A stretch of DNA of 64,000 nucleotides, taken from positions 806,001 to 870,000 of the forward strand of contig NZ_JASGBP010000001.1 of the NCBI RefSeq assembly GCF_030053345.1, read 5' to 3'. This stretch comes from Flavobacterium sedimenticola (GTDB taxonomy: Bacteria > Bacteroidota > Bacteroidia > Flavobacteriales > Flavobacteriaceae). The notes beneath the pieces are model-generated. The model had not been told where the DNA came from. It worked only from the letters and a program-made list of their open reading frames with translations, and made no database searches. Of this stretch, positions 41,983-51,473 are shown piece after piece. The translations under genes were made by a program, and so were the position numbers. Within the stretch, counting starts at the first letter, position 1. The number at the start of each line of letters is the position of its first letter.

Positions 41983-42753
41983 TTATAAATCCCAAGAATT
42001 TAACTGTTGTATGGCGTGGTATGCGGTTAAGTCAAATTGTACGGGAACAATAGAGACATAACCATTTTGCAAGGCCCATTCATCAGTATCTTCGCCTTTG
42101 TCCTGATTGACAAACTCTCCGGTCAACCAATAATAATCTTTGCCGTAGGGTGTTTGCCTTTTGTCAAATTTTTCCATCCAAATGGCTTTGGCTTGACGAC
42201 AAATTTTGATGCCTTTAATGGCTTCTTGAGGTAGTTTAGGGAAATTTACATTCAAGATAGTGCCTTCGGGCAATTTTTCAGTCAAAACTTTTTGGGCAAT
42301 TTTTTGTACGAAGGGTTTTACAGCCTCAAAATCGGCTTCCCATGTGTAATCTAACAAGGAAAATCCGATCGCGGGAATTCCCTCAATTCCGGCCTCAACA
42401 GCAGCGCTCATGGTTCCCGAGTAAATTACATTGATCGACGAATTTGAACCGTGATTGATGCCCGATACACATAAGTCGGGTTTCTTTTTTAAAATTTCGT
42501 TAACGGCTAACTTAACACAGTCCACCGGTGTTCCGGAACAAGCGTACTCCACTACATTTGCGTTTTCGGGCGAAATCTTATTCAAGTACAAAGTGCTGTT
42601 GATTGTAATAGCATGCCCCATGGCGCTCTGCGGGCTGTCAGGAGCCACCACGATAACATCCCCTAACGTTGTCATAACTTCAATAAGCGCGCGGATTCCC
42701 GGAGCATTGATGCCATCATCATTGGTTACTAAAATGGTCGGTTTTGGATTCAT
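41983..42753 (-). CDS. surE: 5'/3'-nucleotidase SurE
   Basis: 256 aa. Metal-binding ILVTNDDGINAPG (8-20, Asp12 and Asp13), PDSPQSAMGHAIT and SGINHGSNSSINVIYSGTMS are diagnostic of SurE. A cytosolic phosphatase acting on nucleoside monophosphates. Upstream partner of lpxB, a pairing I have seen in other Flavobacteriia. Confidence 0.96.
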   Translation of the reverse strand: MNPKPTILVTNDDGINAPGIRALIEVMTTLGDVIVVAPDSPQSAMGHAITINSTLYLNKISPENANVVEYACSGTPVDCVKLAVNEILKKKPDLCVSGINHGSNSSINVIYSGTMSAAVEAGIEGIPAIGFSLLDYTWEADFEAVKPFVQKIAQKVLTEKLPEGTILNVNFPKLPQEAIKGIKICRQAKAIWMEKFDKRQTPYGKDYYWLTGEFVNQDKGEDTDEWALQNGYVSIVPVQFDLTAYHAIQQLNSWDL

Positions 42754-42964
42754 ATTTATGGTAAATACTGTAACAGAACACGCTTTCGAGGCGTCTTATG
42801 CTATCAGCAAAATTAACCATTTTAAACCTTTGAAGCCATACAAATTTTTATAACTTTGAAGCAATCGGTGTTTTCAGAAATAATCCGAATTGTTTTTTAA
42901 CAAAAATTTATCTCGTGCGGAAATTCTTGGCATGGTTTTTTGTTTAATTTAGAGTAAAAAATTA

Positions 42965-45151
42965 ATGAATATTATAATGCAGTTTATGAAGAGAAATTAT
43001 AAAATACTGCTGGTAGTTTTAACACTGTCGGTAGCCTTGTTGGGTTTTAGTTTGTTTCCAAACAAGAAGGAATCCGATCCTGAAAAGGACAAATTGCTGA
43101 TAGAGTTACTGACTTTTGTTATCGAGAAAGGCCATTACAATCCGGCCGAAATTGATGATAATTTTTCCAAAGGGGTTTATAAAGATTATCTGAATGCTTT
43201 AGATCCTTCTAAGCGTTTCTTTTTGCAATCGGACATTGACGAGTTTTCTAAATATGAAACCCAAATTGATGATCAAATTTTGAATAAAGATTTGACTTTT
43301 TTTGAGTTGACATATACCCGTTTAATGAAACGTATGGAGGAAAGCAAAGCCTACTACAAAGAGGCTTTGGCTGCTCCGTTTGATTTCAAAAAAGACGAGT
43401 CATTCAATACTGATTATGAACATTTGCCGTATTGCAAATCGGTTAAGGATTTAAAAGAGAGATGGCGTTTACAAGTCAAGTTGTCAGCCTTATCCACTTT
43501 GGTTGAGAAACAAAAATTGGAAGAAGACAAAGCCAAGAATAAAGAAGAAGCGGCCAAATCGACTCCGAAAACTTTTGAACAGTTGGAGAAAGAAGCTCGT
43601 GAAAGCACTTTAAATTCTTTGAATGATAATTTTAGTTTTATTAAAGATCTAGACCGTGAAGATTGGTTTTCAGTGTATGTTAATGCCATAGCGTCCCGTT
43701 TTGATCCGCATACTTCCTATTTTGCGCCAAATGAAAAGGAGCGTTTTGATTTAAGTATGAGCGGAAAATTGGAAGGAATTGGTGCTCGTTTGCAAAAGAA
43801 AAACGACTTTACCGAAATTTCAGAATTAATATCCGGCGGTCCTGCTTGGAGAGGAAAACAACTGGAAACCGGCGATGTTATTTTGAAAGTAGCCCAAGGC
43901 AATGCCGAGCCTGTAGATGTAGTAGGCATGCGTTTGGATGATGTGGTGAAAAAAATTAAAGGCCCAAAAGGCACTGAAGTTCGTTTGACCGTCAAAAAAC
44001 AAGACGGAACCATCAAAGTTATTACCATCATTCGCGATGAAGTGGAAATCGAAGAAACCTATGTGAAATCGAGTGTGGTAGAAAAAGACGGGTTTAAATA
44101 CGGGGTGATTTATTTGCCGAAATTTTACATCGATTTTGAAGACCAAAACAGCCGCGACGCCGGAAAAGATGTCGCTATTGAAGTTGAAAGATTGAAAAAA
44201 GAAGGCGTCCAAGGAATTGTTATGGATGTTAGAGATAACGGGGGCGGATCCTTGAAAACCGTGGTTGATATTGCCGGATTATTTATTGACCAAGGACCAA
44301 TTGTACAAATTAAATCGGCTGCCGGTAAGAAAGAAGTATTGTACGATCGCGATGCCAAAGTACAATGGGACGGACCATTAGTTGTAATGATTAATGAATT
44401 TTCGGCTTCGGCGTCTGAGATTTTAGCTGCAGCCATCCAAGATTACAAACGGGGCGTGGTTATCGGCAGTAAGCAGTCGTACGGAAAAGGAACGGTACAA
44501 AATGTAATAGACCTGAACCAATTTGTACGTGGGAATACGTTTGGGGATTTAGGGGCGTTAAAAACAACCACCCAAAAATTCTATCGAATTAATGGGGGGT
44601 CTACCCAGTTAGAAGGCGTGAAGAGCGACATCGCTATTCCGGACAAATATTCATACCTCAAAATGGGAGAACGCGACATTGATAACGCCATGCCGTGGGA
44701 TAAAATCGATCCGGCCGATTACAAAATTTGGGACAAACAAAACAACTTCGATTTGACCATCAATAAGAGCAGAGCGCGTATGCAAAACAATCCACAACTG
44801 CAGTTAATTGACGATAATGCGAAATGGCTGGATGAGAGAAATAAAGAAAACGTGTACAGTTTGAATATTGATAAGTTCAAAGCGGAACAAAAGGCCTTGG
44901 AGGAAAAGAATAAGAAATACAAACCCATTGCCGATTATAAGAATGCTTTTGAATTCAAATCGTTGCCGTACGAAGAAGAAACTATGAAAAAAGACCCGGT
45001 ACTCAAAGAAAAAAGAGACCGATGGCACGAAAGTTTATCCAAAGATATATACATTGAAGAAGCCATTCATATCTTAAACGATTTACAATCGGAAAACGAT
45101 AAAGGATTATCCAACAAAGTGAAAAAAGACAAAGTGGTAATTAAATCCTAA
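42965..45151 (+). CDS. Tail-specific (carboxy-terminal processing) protease, S41 family
   Basis: 728 aa. N-terminal membrane anchor/signal (about 8-28), helical Tsp N-terminal domain, a PDZ domain (about 250-340, with MSGKLEGIGARLQ and GPAWRGKQLETGDVIL), and the S41 peptidase core with the Ser in EFSASASE (residues 478-485) and Lys in QSYGKGTVQ. A DUF3340-type C-terminal extension follows. It degrades or trims periplasmic proteins from their C-terminus. ATGs at codons 5 and 8 are alternative starts; the first is used here. Confidence 0.93.
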   Translation: MNIIMQFMKRNYKILLVVLTLSVALLGFSLFPNKKESDPEKDKLLIELLTFVIEKGHYNPAEIDDNFSKGVYKDYLNALDPSKRFFLQSDIDEFSKYETQIDDQILNKDLTFFELTYTRLMKRMEESKAYYKEALAAPFDFKKDESFNTDYEHLPYCKSVKDLKERWRLQVKLSALSTLVEKQKLEEDKAKNKEEAAKSTPKTFEQLEKEARESTLNSLNDNFSFIKDLDREDWFSVYVNAIASRFDPHTSYFAPNEKERFDLSMSGKLEGIGARLQKKNDFTEISELISGGPAWRGKQLETGDVILKVAQGNAEPVDVVGMRLDDVVKKIKGPKGTEVRLTVKKQDGTIKVITIIRDEVEIEETYVKSSVVEKDGFKYGVIYLPKFYIDFEDQNSRDAGKDVAIEVERLKKEGVQGIVMDVRDNGGGSLKTVVDIAGLFIDQGPIVQIKSAAGKKEVLYDRDAKVQWDGPLVVMINEFSASASEILAAAIQDYKRGVVIGSKQSYGKGTVQNVIDLNQFVRGNTFGDLGALKTTTQKFYRINGGSTQLEGVKSDIAIPDKYSYLKMGERDIDNAMPWDKIDPADYKIWDKQNNFDLTINKSRARMQNNPQLQLIDDNAKWLDERNKENVYSLNIDKFKAEQKALEEKNKKYKPIADYKNAFEFKSLPYEEETMKKDPVLKEKRDRWHESLSKDIYIEEAIHILNDLQSENDKGLSNKVKKDKVVIKS

Positions 45152-45157
45152 CCCATT

Positions 45158-45190
45158 AAAAAAGCCTCCAAATTTGGAGGCTTTTTTTTA
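45158..45190. terminator. Bidirectional terminator after the tail-specific protease gene
   Basis: AAAAAAGCCTCCAAA and TTTGGAGGCTTTTTT form a nearly uninterrupted palindrome with flanking A and T runs, between converging genes. Confidence 0.9.
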
Positions 45191-45736
45191 ATTTCTGAGT
45201 TTATTCACTTTCTTTTCAGATTTATCAATATCTTGTTGAAGTTCCCTGATTTTAATTTCCTGTTTGCTGATTTTGATATTCTCTTTTTCAATTTCAATAT
45301 CGGTTAACTTTCCTTTTCGTTTGTTTTTCTCGAGTTTGGATTTCATCTTTTCCAAATCCTCTTTGGCATCGTTGAGTTTTTCTTTTTGCCTGATGAGTGA
45401 TTTTTCGGCAGAAGCGATTCGCTTTTGTTCTTTTTCAAAACGCTTTTGTTCTTTTTCCAACGCCCGTTGCTCTTTGGCTAGTTTTTCAGCTAGTTTTTCG
45501 GCTTCCGCTTTCATTTTTTCGGCTTCCTGTTGCTTTTGCAATGCATCTTTTTGTAATGCTTCCATTTGCGAGGCGGTGAGTACTTCAGCCGGCTTTGTTT
45601 TCTCTGCCGTTTCAATAATGACTTGCTTTAAAGCAACAGAGTCGATTTTAACAGCTGCTGAGTCTTGAACGGTTTGAGCTGAAAGAGTGACTAATCCGAA
45701 AAAAGGTAAAAGGAATAGGGTACATTTTGTTTTCAT
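45188..45736 (-). CDS. Exported coiled-coil protein, unknown function
   Basis: 182 aa from the ATG at 45736 (MKTKCTLFLL). A frame extended seven codons upstream would begin at or beyond the likely transcription start. Signal peptide (ends TLSAQ), a short spacer, then about 130 residues of Lys/Glu-rich heptads (KEQRALEKEQKRFEKEQK and similar) predicting a long coiled coil. Periplasmic, unknown role. It is followed in the genome by rodA on the same strand upstream, but the gap has its own -7 box. Confidence 0.75.
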   Translation of the reverse strand: MKTKCTLFLLPFFGLVTLSAQTVQDSAAVKIDSVALKQVIIETAEKTKPAEVLTASQMEALQKDALQKQQEAEKMKAEAEKLAEKLAKEQRALEKEQKRFEKEQKRIASAEKSLIRQKEKLNDAKEDLEKMKSKLEKNKRKGKLTDIEIEKENIKISKQEIKIRELQQDIDKSEKKVNKLRN

Positions 45737-45761
45737 GGTTTGAAAGTATTGGTGCAATACT

Positions 45762-45769
45762 CAAAGTTA
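45762..45769 (-). promoter_or_regulatory. -7 box (TAACTTTG) of the coiled-coil gene
   Basis: TAACTTTG on the minus strand fits TAnnTTTG and lies 25 bp before the preferred ATG at 45736. It supports that start over the longer frame. Confidence 0.4.
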
Positions 45770-45788
45770 CAAAAACCATTTCTAAGTG

Positions 45789-47048
45789 TTACCACTCATT
45801 CACTTTATTAGCATCCATTTTTAGGAAGATAAACAGTAAAATGGTAAAACCCCATAAACCCGAACCACCATAAGAAAAGAAAGGCAGCGGTACGCCAATT
45901 GTAGGGAAGATGCCCACTACCATGGCAATATTAACGAAGAAATGAATAAACAAAATACCTGCAACACAATACCCGTAAACCCTACTAAACTTGGTCTTTT
46001 GCCGTTCGGCCAGGTAGATAATACGAATAATGAGAAGCACAAAAAGAGCTATCACAAACAAAGAACCCACAAATCCCCATTCTTCGCCAACGGTGGTAAA
46101 AATATAATCGGTGTGTTGTTCGGGTACAAATCCGCCTTTGGTTTGTGTGCCCTCCAAATAGCCTTTTCCGAACCAACCGCCCGAGCCAATGGCAATTTCC
46201 GATTGGTTGGTGTTGTATCCGATTCCTTTCATATCAACTTCTTTTCCTAAAAGAATATTGAAACGATCGCGGTGGTGTTGTTTGAATACATTTTCAAATA
46301 CATAATCGACCGAGAATACAAATCCGCCGATGAGTAGAAACACAATGGTGCTTAAAATCCAGTTGCGGTTAATAATCCGACTTCGGTAATACACAAAAAT
46401 AATCACGGCTAAAGCTACCCCCGTTAGTACTAAGGGTTTAATCATCAAAGCCAAAACAAACAGCACCAGGGCGATAAAACCGGTCCAAACATACCATGAC
46501 GGCAATCCTTCACGATACAATACTAAAATAAAGACCCCATAAATTAGAGCACTTCCGGGATCATGAGGTACAATGAGTAAAATGGGAATGGCCAATATAC
46601 CCAAGGCCTGTATTTGCCGGTTGGTGTCTTTTAAATTGACCTGAACATCGCTAAGATATTTGGCCAAAGCCAAAGAGGTTGCTGTTTTTACAAATTCTGA
46701 TGGTTGTAAACCGAAGGAGCCGAAAGAATACCAGTTGGCTTGTCCTTTAACGGTTTTTCCGAAAACAAATAAACCGGCTAATGAAAGCAAACCTACGATA
46801 TAAATGACACTCGAAAATTTTTCATAGAATTTGCCGTCCACAGATAACACTATGAATATCAAAGGAATTGAGAGAATAATAAATAAAAACTGTTTGCCGT
46901 AAATCTGAGTGAAATCAAAAATCGAAGTCTGATCTTCAACCGATGATAATGAAGATGAATAAATATTCAGCCATCCTAATATCACTAAAATGATATAGAT
47001 GAAAACACTCATCCAGTCGAGATTGTTGGTTACACTTTGGTTTTTCAT
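45789..47048 (-). CDS. rodA: Rod-shape SEDS glycosyltransferase RodA
   Basis: 419 aa, about ten membrane helices. SEDS motifs are visible: FGLQPSEFVKTATSLALAKY, PHDPGSALIY and VPLPFFSYGGSG near the end. It polymerises lipid II glycan strands in lateral wall growth together with the PBP2 encoded 11 bp upstream. It is the last gene of the mreB-mreC-mreD-mrdA-rodA cluster. Confidence 0.95.
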   Translation of the reverse strand: MKNQSVTNNLDWMSVFIYIILVILGWLNIYSSSLSSVEDQTSIFDFTQIYGKQFLFIILSIPLIFIVLSVDGKFYEKFSSVIYIVGLLSLAGLFVFGKTVKGQANWYSFGSFGLQPSEFVKTATSLALAKYLSDVQVNLKDTNRQIQALGILAIPILLIVPHDPGSALIYGVFILVLYREGLPSWYVWTGFIALVLFVLALMIKPLVLTGVALAVIIFVYYRSRIINRNWILSTIVFLLIGGFVFSVDYVFENVFKQHHRDRFNILLGKEVDMKGIGYNTNQSEIAIGSGGWFGKGYLEGTQTKGGFVPEQHTDYIFTTVGEEWGFVGSLFVIALFVLLIIRIIYLAERQKTKFSRVYGYCVAGILFIHFFVNIAMVVGIFPTIGVPLPFFSYGGSGLWGFTILLFIFLKMDANKVNEW

Positions 47049-47059
47049 ATCCTCCGAAA

Positions 47060-49006
47060 TTAGTTTCCGGTACTGTCTTTAGCTTTAGAATCTTTCGTTT
47101 TAATCGCTTCTTTAGAAACCAATTTTACCGGTTTTTTAGCCATTTGATTGATCAACGTATCTTTCACCGGATTAGGAATATACTTGTTGTATTCGGCCTC
47201 TAAGCTTCCCTCTAGCATGCGTTTTTCAAGATCTTTACGGGTAATTTTTCGTTTAATGTATTTTTCAATCATTAAACTGGTAATCGGTCCGGCCCAACGT
47301 GCACCCCAATAACCGTTTTCTACAAAAACCGCAATGGCAATTTTCGGATTGTCTTTAGGAGCGAAAGCCACAAAAATGGAGTGATCTTGCAATTTTACGC
47401 GTTTTCCGTTGATTTTAGCAAAGTTCTCAGCGGTACCTGTTTTTCCGCAAATATCAATCCCTTCCACGTTGAGTCCGTGCGCAGTACCAAAATTATATAC
47501 GTCAAACAAACCACTAATCACCGGGTCAAAATACTTTGGATTAACGGTGGTTACATGTTTGGTACGGAACTTTTTATCGATAGTGCCGCCTTTAATTTTT
47601 TTAATGATATGGGGTGTATAATAAAAGCCTCTGTTAGCCACAGTGGCAATCATATTGGCTAATTGTATTGGTGTCATCAGTACTTCACCTTGTCCGATGG
47701 CATTGGAAACGATAGTTTTACTCGACCAGCCCCAACCCGGATACATTCTTTTATACGTTTTAGAAGTGGGAATTTTTCCTCTTCTCCCGGTTGGCAAATC
47801 ATAGCCCATAAATTCACCCAAACCAAAACTTTTCAGGTGGTTACTCCAAACATCAACGCCTCGCGGCGGATTGTTGAACTTGTCGATGATTCGCATATAA
47901 GACGAAGAAAAATAGGTGTTACACGATTCGTAGATGCCTCGGTGTAATTGTAACAAACCGCCATGACAGTGACAGCGCATAAAGCGACCCGGTGCGTAAC
48001 TGAAACCATGACTACAAGAGAATCCGGTGTTTTCATCGATGACACCTTCTTGTAACGCCACCAAGCCGGTTAAAATTTTGAATGGAGAACCCGGCGTGTA
48101 TTCGGCTAACAAACCTCTGTCATATAATGGTTTGGCGATAGAGTCATTGTAAAGCATCGTGTAGTTTTTAGACCGTTGTCTTCCCACCAAGATGGCCGGA
48201 TCGTAGGATGGAGCCGTTACCAAAGCTAAAATTTCGCCGGTTTTGGGTTCAATGGCCACAATTCCGCCACGCTTGTTAATCATCAATTCCTCGCCGTATT
48301 TTTGCAATTCGGCATCAATGGTTAGGTTGATGTCTTTTCCTTGAACTGCAATCGTATCAAATCGGCCTTCTTTGTACGAACCAATATCTCTGTTGTATTT
48401 GTCTTTTTGAATGTATTTTACACCTTTAATACCGCGTAAGATCTCTTCATAACTTTCTTCAACACCTTGTTTTCCGATCAAATCACCCGAGTTGTAGTAT
48501 TTGTTTTTGTTGATGATGTTTTCATTCACTTGGGTAATAAAACCGAATATATTGGCGCCGTAATTTACCTGATAATCCCGAAGTGATCTTTTTTGGATGT
48601 AAAAGCCATTGAAATTTCGTTGTACCTCCTGAAAGGCCGCATACTCTTTTTTGTTGAGCTGTGCCAAAAACACAGAAGGTAATCTCGGACTGTAAACCCG
48701 GGCTTTTTCAATTTTTTTCAAAAAATCTTCCTTGGTAATATTCAGCAAACTGCAAAACGCTGTAGTATCAATATTCTTAACGTCTTTGGGGATTACCATA
48801 ATGTCATACGACGGTTGATTGGCGACCAAAAGTTTACCGTAACGGTCGTATATATAGCCTCGTTCCGGATAATCGTACTTAATTTTTATCGCATTATTAT
48901 CCGATTTAAGTTTTAAAGAATCATCTATCACCTGTAAATAAAACAAACGCATTACCAATAAAATAGTAACCACGAAAATGATGGTAGGCAACAAAACTTT
49001 TCTCAT
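47060..49006 (-). CDS. mrdA: Penicillin-binding protein 2 (elongation transpeptidase)
   Basis: 648 aa class B PBP. N-terminal membrane helix (about 6-25), PBP dimerisation domain with RGYIYDRYGKLLVANQPSYD, then the transpeptidase domain with active site PGSPFK (SxxK), SCN (in YESCNTYF) and KTGTAEN. It cross-links new peptidoglycan as the partner of RodA. The start overlaps mreD by 4 bp. The C-terminus adds a Lys-rich tail. Confidence 0.95.
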   Translation of the reverse strand: MRKVLLPTIIFVVTILLVMRLFYLQVIDDSLKLKSDNNAIKIKYDYPERGYIYDRYGKLLVANQPSYDIMVIPKDVKNIDTTAFCSLLNITKEDFLKKIEKARVYSPRLPSVFLAQLNKKEYAAFQEVQRNFNGFYIQKRSLRDYQVNYGANIFGFITQVNENIINKNKYYNSGDLIGKQGVEESYEEILRGIKGVKYIQKDKYNRDIGSYKEGRFDTIAVQGKDINLTIDAELQKYGEELMINKRGGIVAIEPKTGEILALVTAPSYDPAILVGRQRSKNYTMLYNDSIAKPLYDRGLLAEYTPGSPFKILTGLVALQEGVIDENTGFSCSHGFSYAPGRFMRCHCHGGLLQLHRGIYESCNTYFSSSYMRIIDKFNNPPRGVDVWSNHLKSFGLGEFMGYDLPTGRRGKIPTSKTYKRMYPGWGWSSKTIVSNAIGQGEVLMTPIQLANMIATVANRGFYYTPHIIKKIKGGTIDKKFRTKHVTTVNPKYFDPVISGLFDVYNFGTAHGLNVEGIDICGKTGTAENFAKINGKRVKLQDHSIFVAFAPKDNPKIAIAVFVENGYWGARWAGPITSLMIEKYIKRKITRKDLEKRMLEGSLEAEYNKYIPNPVKDTLINQMAKKPVKLVSKEAIKTKDSKAKDSTGN

Positions 49007-49509
49007 CGTTTGCTGGGCTTAATAATGTAAATGATGATAATACAAGTAATCAGCGTAAAAATGGTGCTTAAGAGTGTTCGCAGCAAGATATCCCAAAGGA
49101 AACTTAGCTTAAATACTTCCAGTAAAAATAATATACTGTGGTGCAAAACAACAGCAATCAAAATGAATGAAAAACGTTCGGGAGTTAAGGAATCATTCAG
49201 TTTCACCGTTTGGTATTCGTAACTTAATCCAAAAGAAAATTTAAAAATGGCGGGTCTGTAATAAGCTAAAATGATACAGGAAGCTGCATGCACACCACCG
49301 GAATTACAGAACATATCCATCAATAATCCCAAAAAGAAACTGGACAGTAATAATCCGGTTTTGTTTCCGTTTACCGGAAATAAAATGATGAATAGGATGT
49401 AAGGAAACGGATTGATGAATCCAAAAAGTTCAATCCGGTTGAATATCAATATTTGCGCAGCCAGCAGCAAGATGAATCGGGCAATATTTCCAATTACATT
49501 ACTGTTCAT
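49003..49509 (-). CDS. mreD: Rod-shape-determining protein MreD
   Basis: 168 aa with five to six membrane helices, beginning NVIGNIARFILLLAAQILIF. Identification rests on size, topology and exact position between mreC and mrdA, overlapping both (mreC by 11 bp, mrdA by 4 bp). Confidence 0.9.
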   Translation of the reverse strand: MNSNVIGNIARFILLLAAQILIFNRIELFGFINPFPYILFIILFPVNGNKTGLLLSSFFLGLLMDMFCNSGGVHAASCIILAYYRPAIFKFSFGLSYEYQTVKLNDSLTPERFSFILIAVVLHHSILFLLEVFKLSFLWDILLRTLLSTIFTLITCIIIIYIIKPSKR

Positions 49510-50329
49510 CTTTTTTGGATTGTTTTTCTAAGTTTAAAATCTCTTCTGCGTCCTTATTCTTAAGGACATATACATGTCCTAAATTCGTCATATCATTAAA
49601 CAATCGGATATTCAGCGTATAATAATTAGTTTCTTCTTCGGTGTATACATTTTCAATGGTACCGATGCCAATATTAGGCGGGAAAATAACCGATTGGTCT
49701 CCGGTCACTATGGTATCGCCTTTGCGAACCGAGGCCAGTCTCGGCACATCGATCAATTGTACAAAACCGGTACTTTTCCCGTTCCAAATCAATGAACCGA
49801 AATGATTAGACTTTTTGATTTTGGCATTGATTTGCGATTTTACATTCAGGATGCTGATCACAGTAGCATAATTTTTGGATGTCTTGTCAACAATACCCAC
49901 TATACCGGCGCTGTTAATTACGCCCATATTCGGTTTAATTCCCGAAGACGAACCGTTGTTAATAGTCAGGTAGTTTTCAAAAACGCTGTACGAGTTATGA
50001 ATTACCTTCGATACAATAATGTCGGTTTTTTTAACCCCTTTGATGGTATCTATTTCCGGTAACTTGGTAGTGTCTTTTAAATTAAAAAGCAATGATTTTA
50101 ATCGGGCATTTTCTTTGGCTAATTCTTCGTTTTGAGCGCGCAAGCCAAAATATTCGTTGATATTGTTCACCTTCTCGTAGATGCCGCCGGTAAAGAAATT
50201 AGCCGAACTAATCACTTTGCTCTTGTGGTAGGAATGGGATTGAATAGTAAGCGATAACGATACGACTAAAAGCAGCAAAAACAGTAAGCGATTACTGTTT
50301 TTTAGTATAAAATTAAAAATTTGCTGCAT
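49499..50329 (-). CDS. mreC: Rod-shape-determining protein MreC
   Basis: 276 aa. N-terminal membrane helix (about 11-30), a coiled-coil stretch (NEELAKENARLKSLLFNL) and the beta-rich MreC domain with GIVGIVDKTSKNYATVISIL and KGDTIVTGDQSVIFPPNI. It links cytoplasmic MreB to the periplasmic wall machinery. It follows mreB after a 58-bp gap that holds a duplicated GTGTTCA word. Confidence 0.94.
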   Translation of the reverse strand: MQQIFNFILKNSNRLLFLLLLVVSLSLTIQSHSYHKSKVISSANFFTGGIYEKVNNINEYFGLRAQNEELAKENARLKSLLFNLKDTTKLPEIDTIKGVKKTDIIVSKVIHNSYSVFENYLTINNGSSSGIKPNMGVINSAGIVGIVDKTSKNYATVISILNVKSQINAKIKKSNHFGSLIWNGKSTGFVQLIDVPRLASVRKGDTIVTGDQSVIFPPNIGIGTIENVYTEEETNYYTLNIRLFNDMTNLGHVYVLKNKDAEEILNLEKQSKKDEQ

Positions 50330-50337
50330 CTTTTTTT

Positions 50338-50360
50338 AGTGTTCAGTGTTCAGTATTTGA
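50338..50360. repeat. Heptamer duplication between mreB and mreC
   Basis: GTGTTCA twice in tandem (50339-50352), then a variant GTATTTGA. It resembles word-like 7-bp repeats in two other gaps of this window (55403-55447, 63697-63756). Confidence 0.5.
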
Positions 50361-50387
50361 GTTCGGTTTGTTGAAAACAACACCCTG

Positions 50388-51416
50388 TTATTTGATAAGG
50401 ATGCTTCTGAATTTCGGGATGTTTTTAAGCGCCATACCGGTACCGCGAACAACAGCTCTCAACGGATCTTCGGCAATATATACCGGTAAATCCGTTTTTT
50501 GAGAAATACGCTTGTCCAAACCTCTTAACATCGAACCACCACCGGCTAAATAAATACCGGTGTTGTAAATATCCGCTGCTAATTCCGGCGGTGTTTGCGA
50601 TAACGTTTCCATGATCGCATCTTCAATACGTTGGATGGATTTGTCTAAGGCTTTGGCAATTTCTCGGTAAGACACTTCTACTTGTTTCGGTTTTCCGGTC
50701 AACAAGTCACGCCCTTGAACCGACATGTCATCCGGTGGTGTTTCCAAGTCATCGGTAGCAGCACCAATCGTAATTTTGATTTTCTCTGCAGTGCTTTCGC
50801 CCACAAATAAATTATGTTGGGTTCTCATGTAATACACGATGTCGTTGGTGAAAACGTCACCGGCAATTTTAACCGATTTGTCACACACAATTCCACCTAA
50901 AGCGATAACTGCAATTTCGGTAGTACCACCACCGATATCCACAATCATGTTTCCTTTAGGTTGCATAATATCGATACCGATACCAATAGCCGCAGCCATC
51001 GGTTCGTGAATCAAATACACTTCTTTTCCGTTAACGCGTTCACAACTTTCCTTTACCGCACGCATCTCTACTTCGGTAATTCCGGAGGGAATACAAACGA
51101 CCATGCGCAGGGCAGGAGTAAACATTTTTTTCTTGAGAGCCGGGATGCTTTTAATGAACATACTGATCATTTTTTCAGAGGCATCAAAGTCGGCAATAAC
51201 ACCATCTTTTAACGGACGAATAGTTTTGATATTTTCATGGGTTTTTCCCTGCATCATGTTCGCTTCTTTACCAACGGCAATGATTTTTCCTGATATTCGA
51301 TCCCGGGCAACAATCGACGGGCTGTCAATTACTACTTTGTCATTGTGAATAATCAGCGTATTCGCCGTACCAAGGTCAATCGCGATGTCCTCAGTCATGA
51401 AATCAAAAAATCCCAT
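50388..51416 (-). CDS. mreB: Actin-like cell-shape protein MreB
   Basis: 342 aa actin-fold ATPase. Phosphate 1 loop AIDLGTANTLI (12-22), GTTE-type connect region MIVDIGGGTTEIAVIALGG, and adenosine motif YLAGGGSMLRGLDKRI. It organises the elongasome under the inner membrane. First gene of the cluster, with a -7 box at 51460-51467. Confidence 0.97.
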   Translation of the reverse strand: MGFFDFMTEDIAIDLGTANTLIIHNDKVVIDSPSIVARDRISGKIIAVGKEANMMQGKTHENIKTIRPLKDGVIADFDASEKMISMFIKSIPALKKKMFTPALRMVVCIPSGITEVEMRAVKESCERVNGKEVYLIHEPMAAAIGIGIDIMQPKGNMIVDIGGGTTEIAVIALGGIVCDKSVKIAGDVFTNDIVYYMRTQHNLFVGESTAEKIKITIGAATDDLETPPDDMSVQGRDLLTGKPKQVEVSYREIAKALDKSIQRIEDAIMETLSQTPPELAADIYNTGIYLAGGGSMLRGLDKRISQKTDLPVYIAEDPLRAVVRGTGMALKNIPKFRSILIK

Positions 51417-51459
51417 AAGTCTGTTAAGGGTTTAAAATGTTTATATAAATTTTAACGCA

Positions 51460-51467
51460 CAAAGTTA
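51460..51467 (-). promoter_or_regulatory. -7 box (TAACTTTG) of the mreB cluster
   Basis: TAACTTTG on the minus strand fits TAnnTTTG, 43 bp before the mreB ATG and within the short gap after the purH stop (51474). No -33 match is seen. Confidence 0.4.
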
Positions 51468-51473
51468 CACAAA

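Noticed and set aside
43826..44212. 128-codon minus-strand frame inside the tail-specific protease gene
   Set aside because: Antisense shadow; Phe/His-rich composition typical of reverse-frame translation here.
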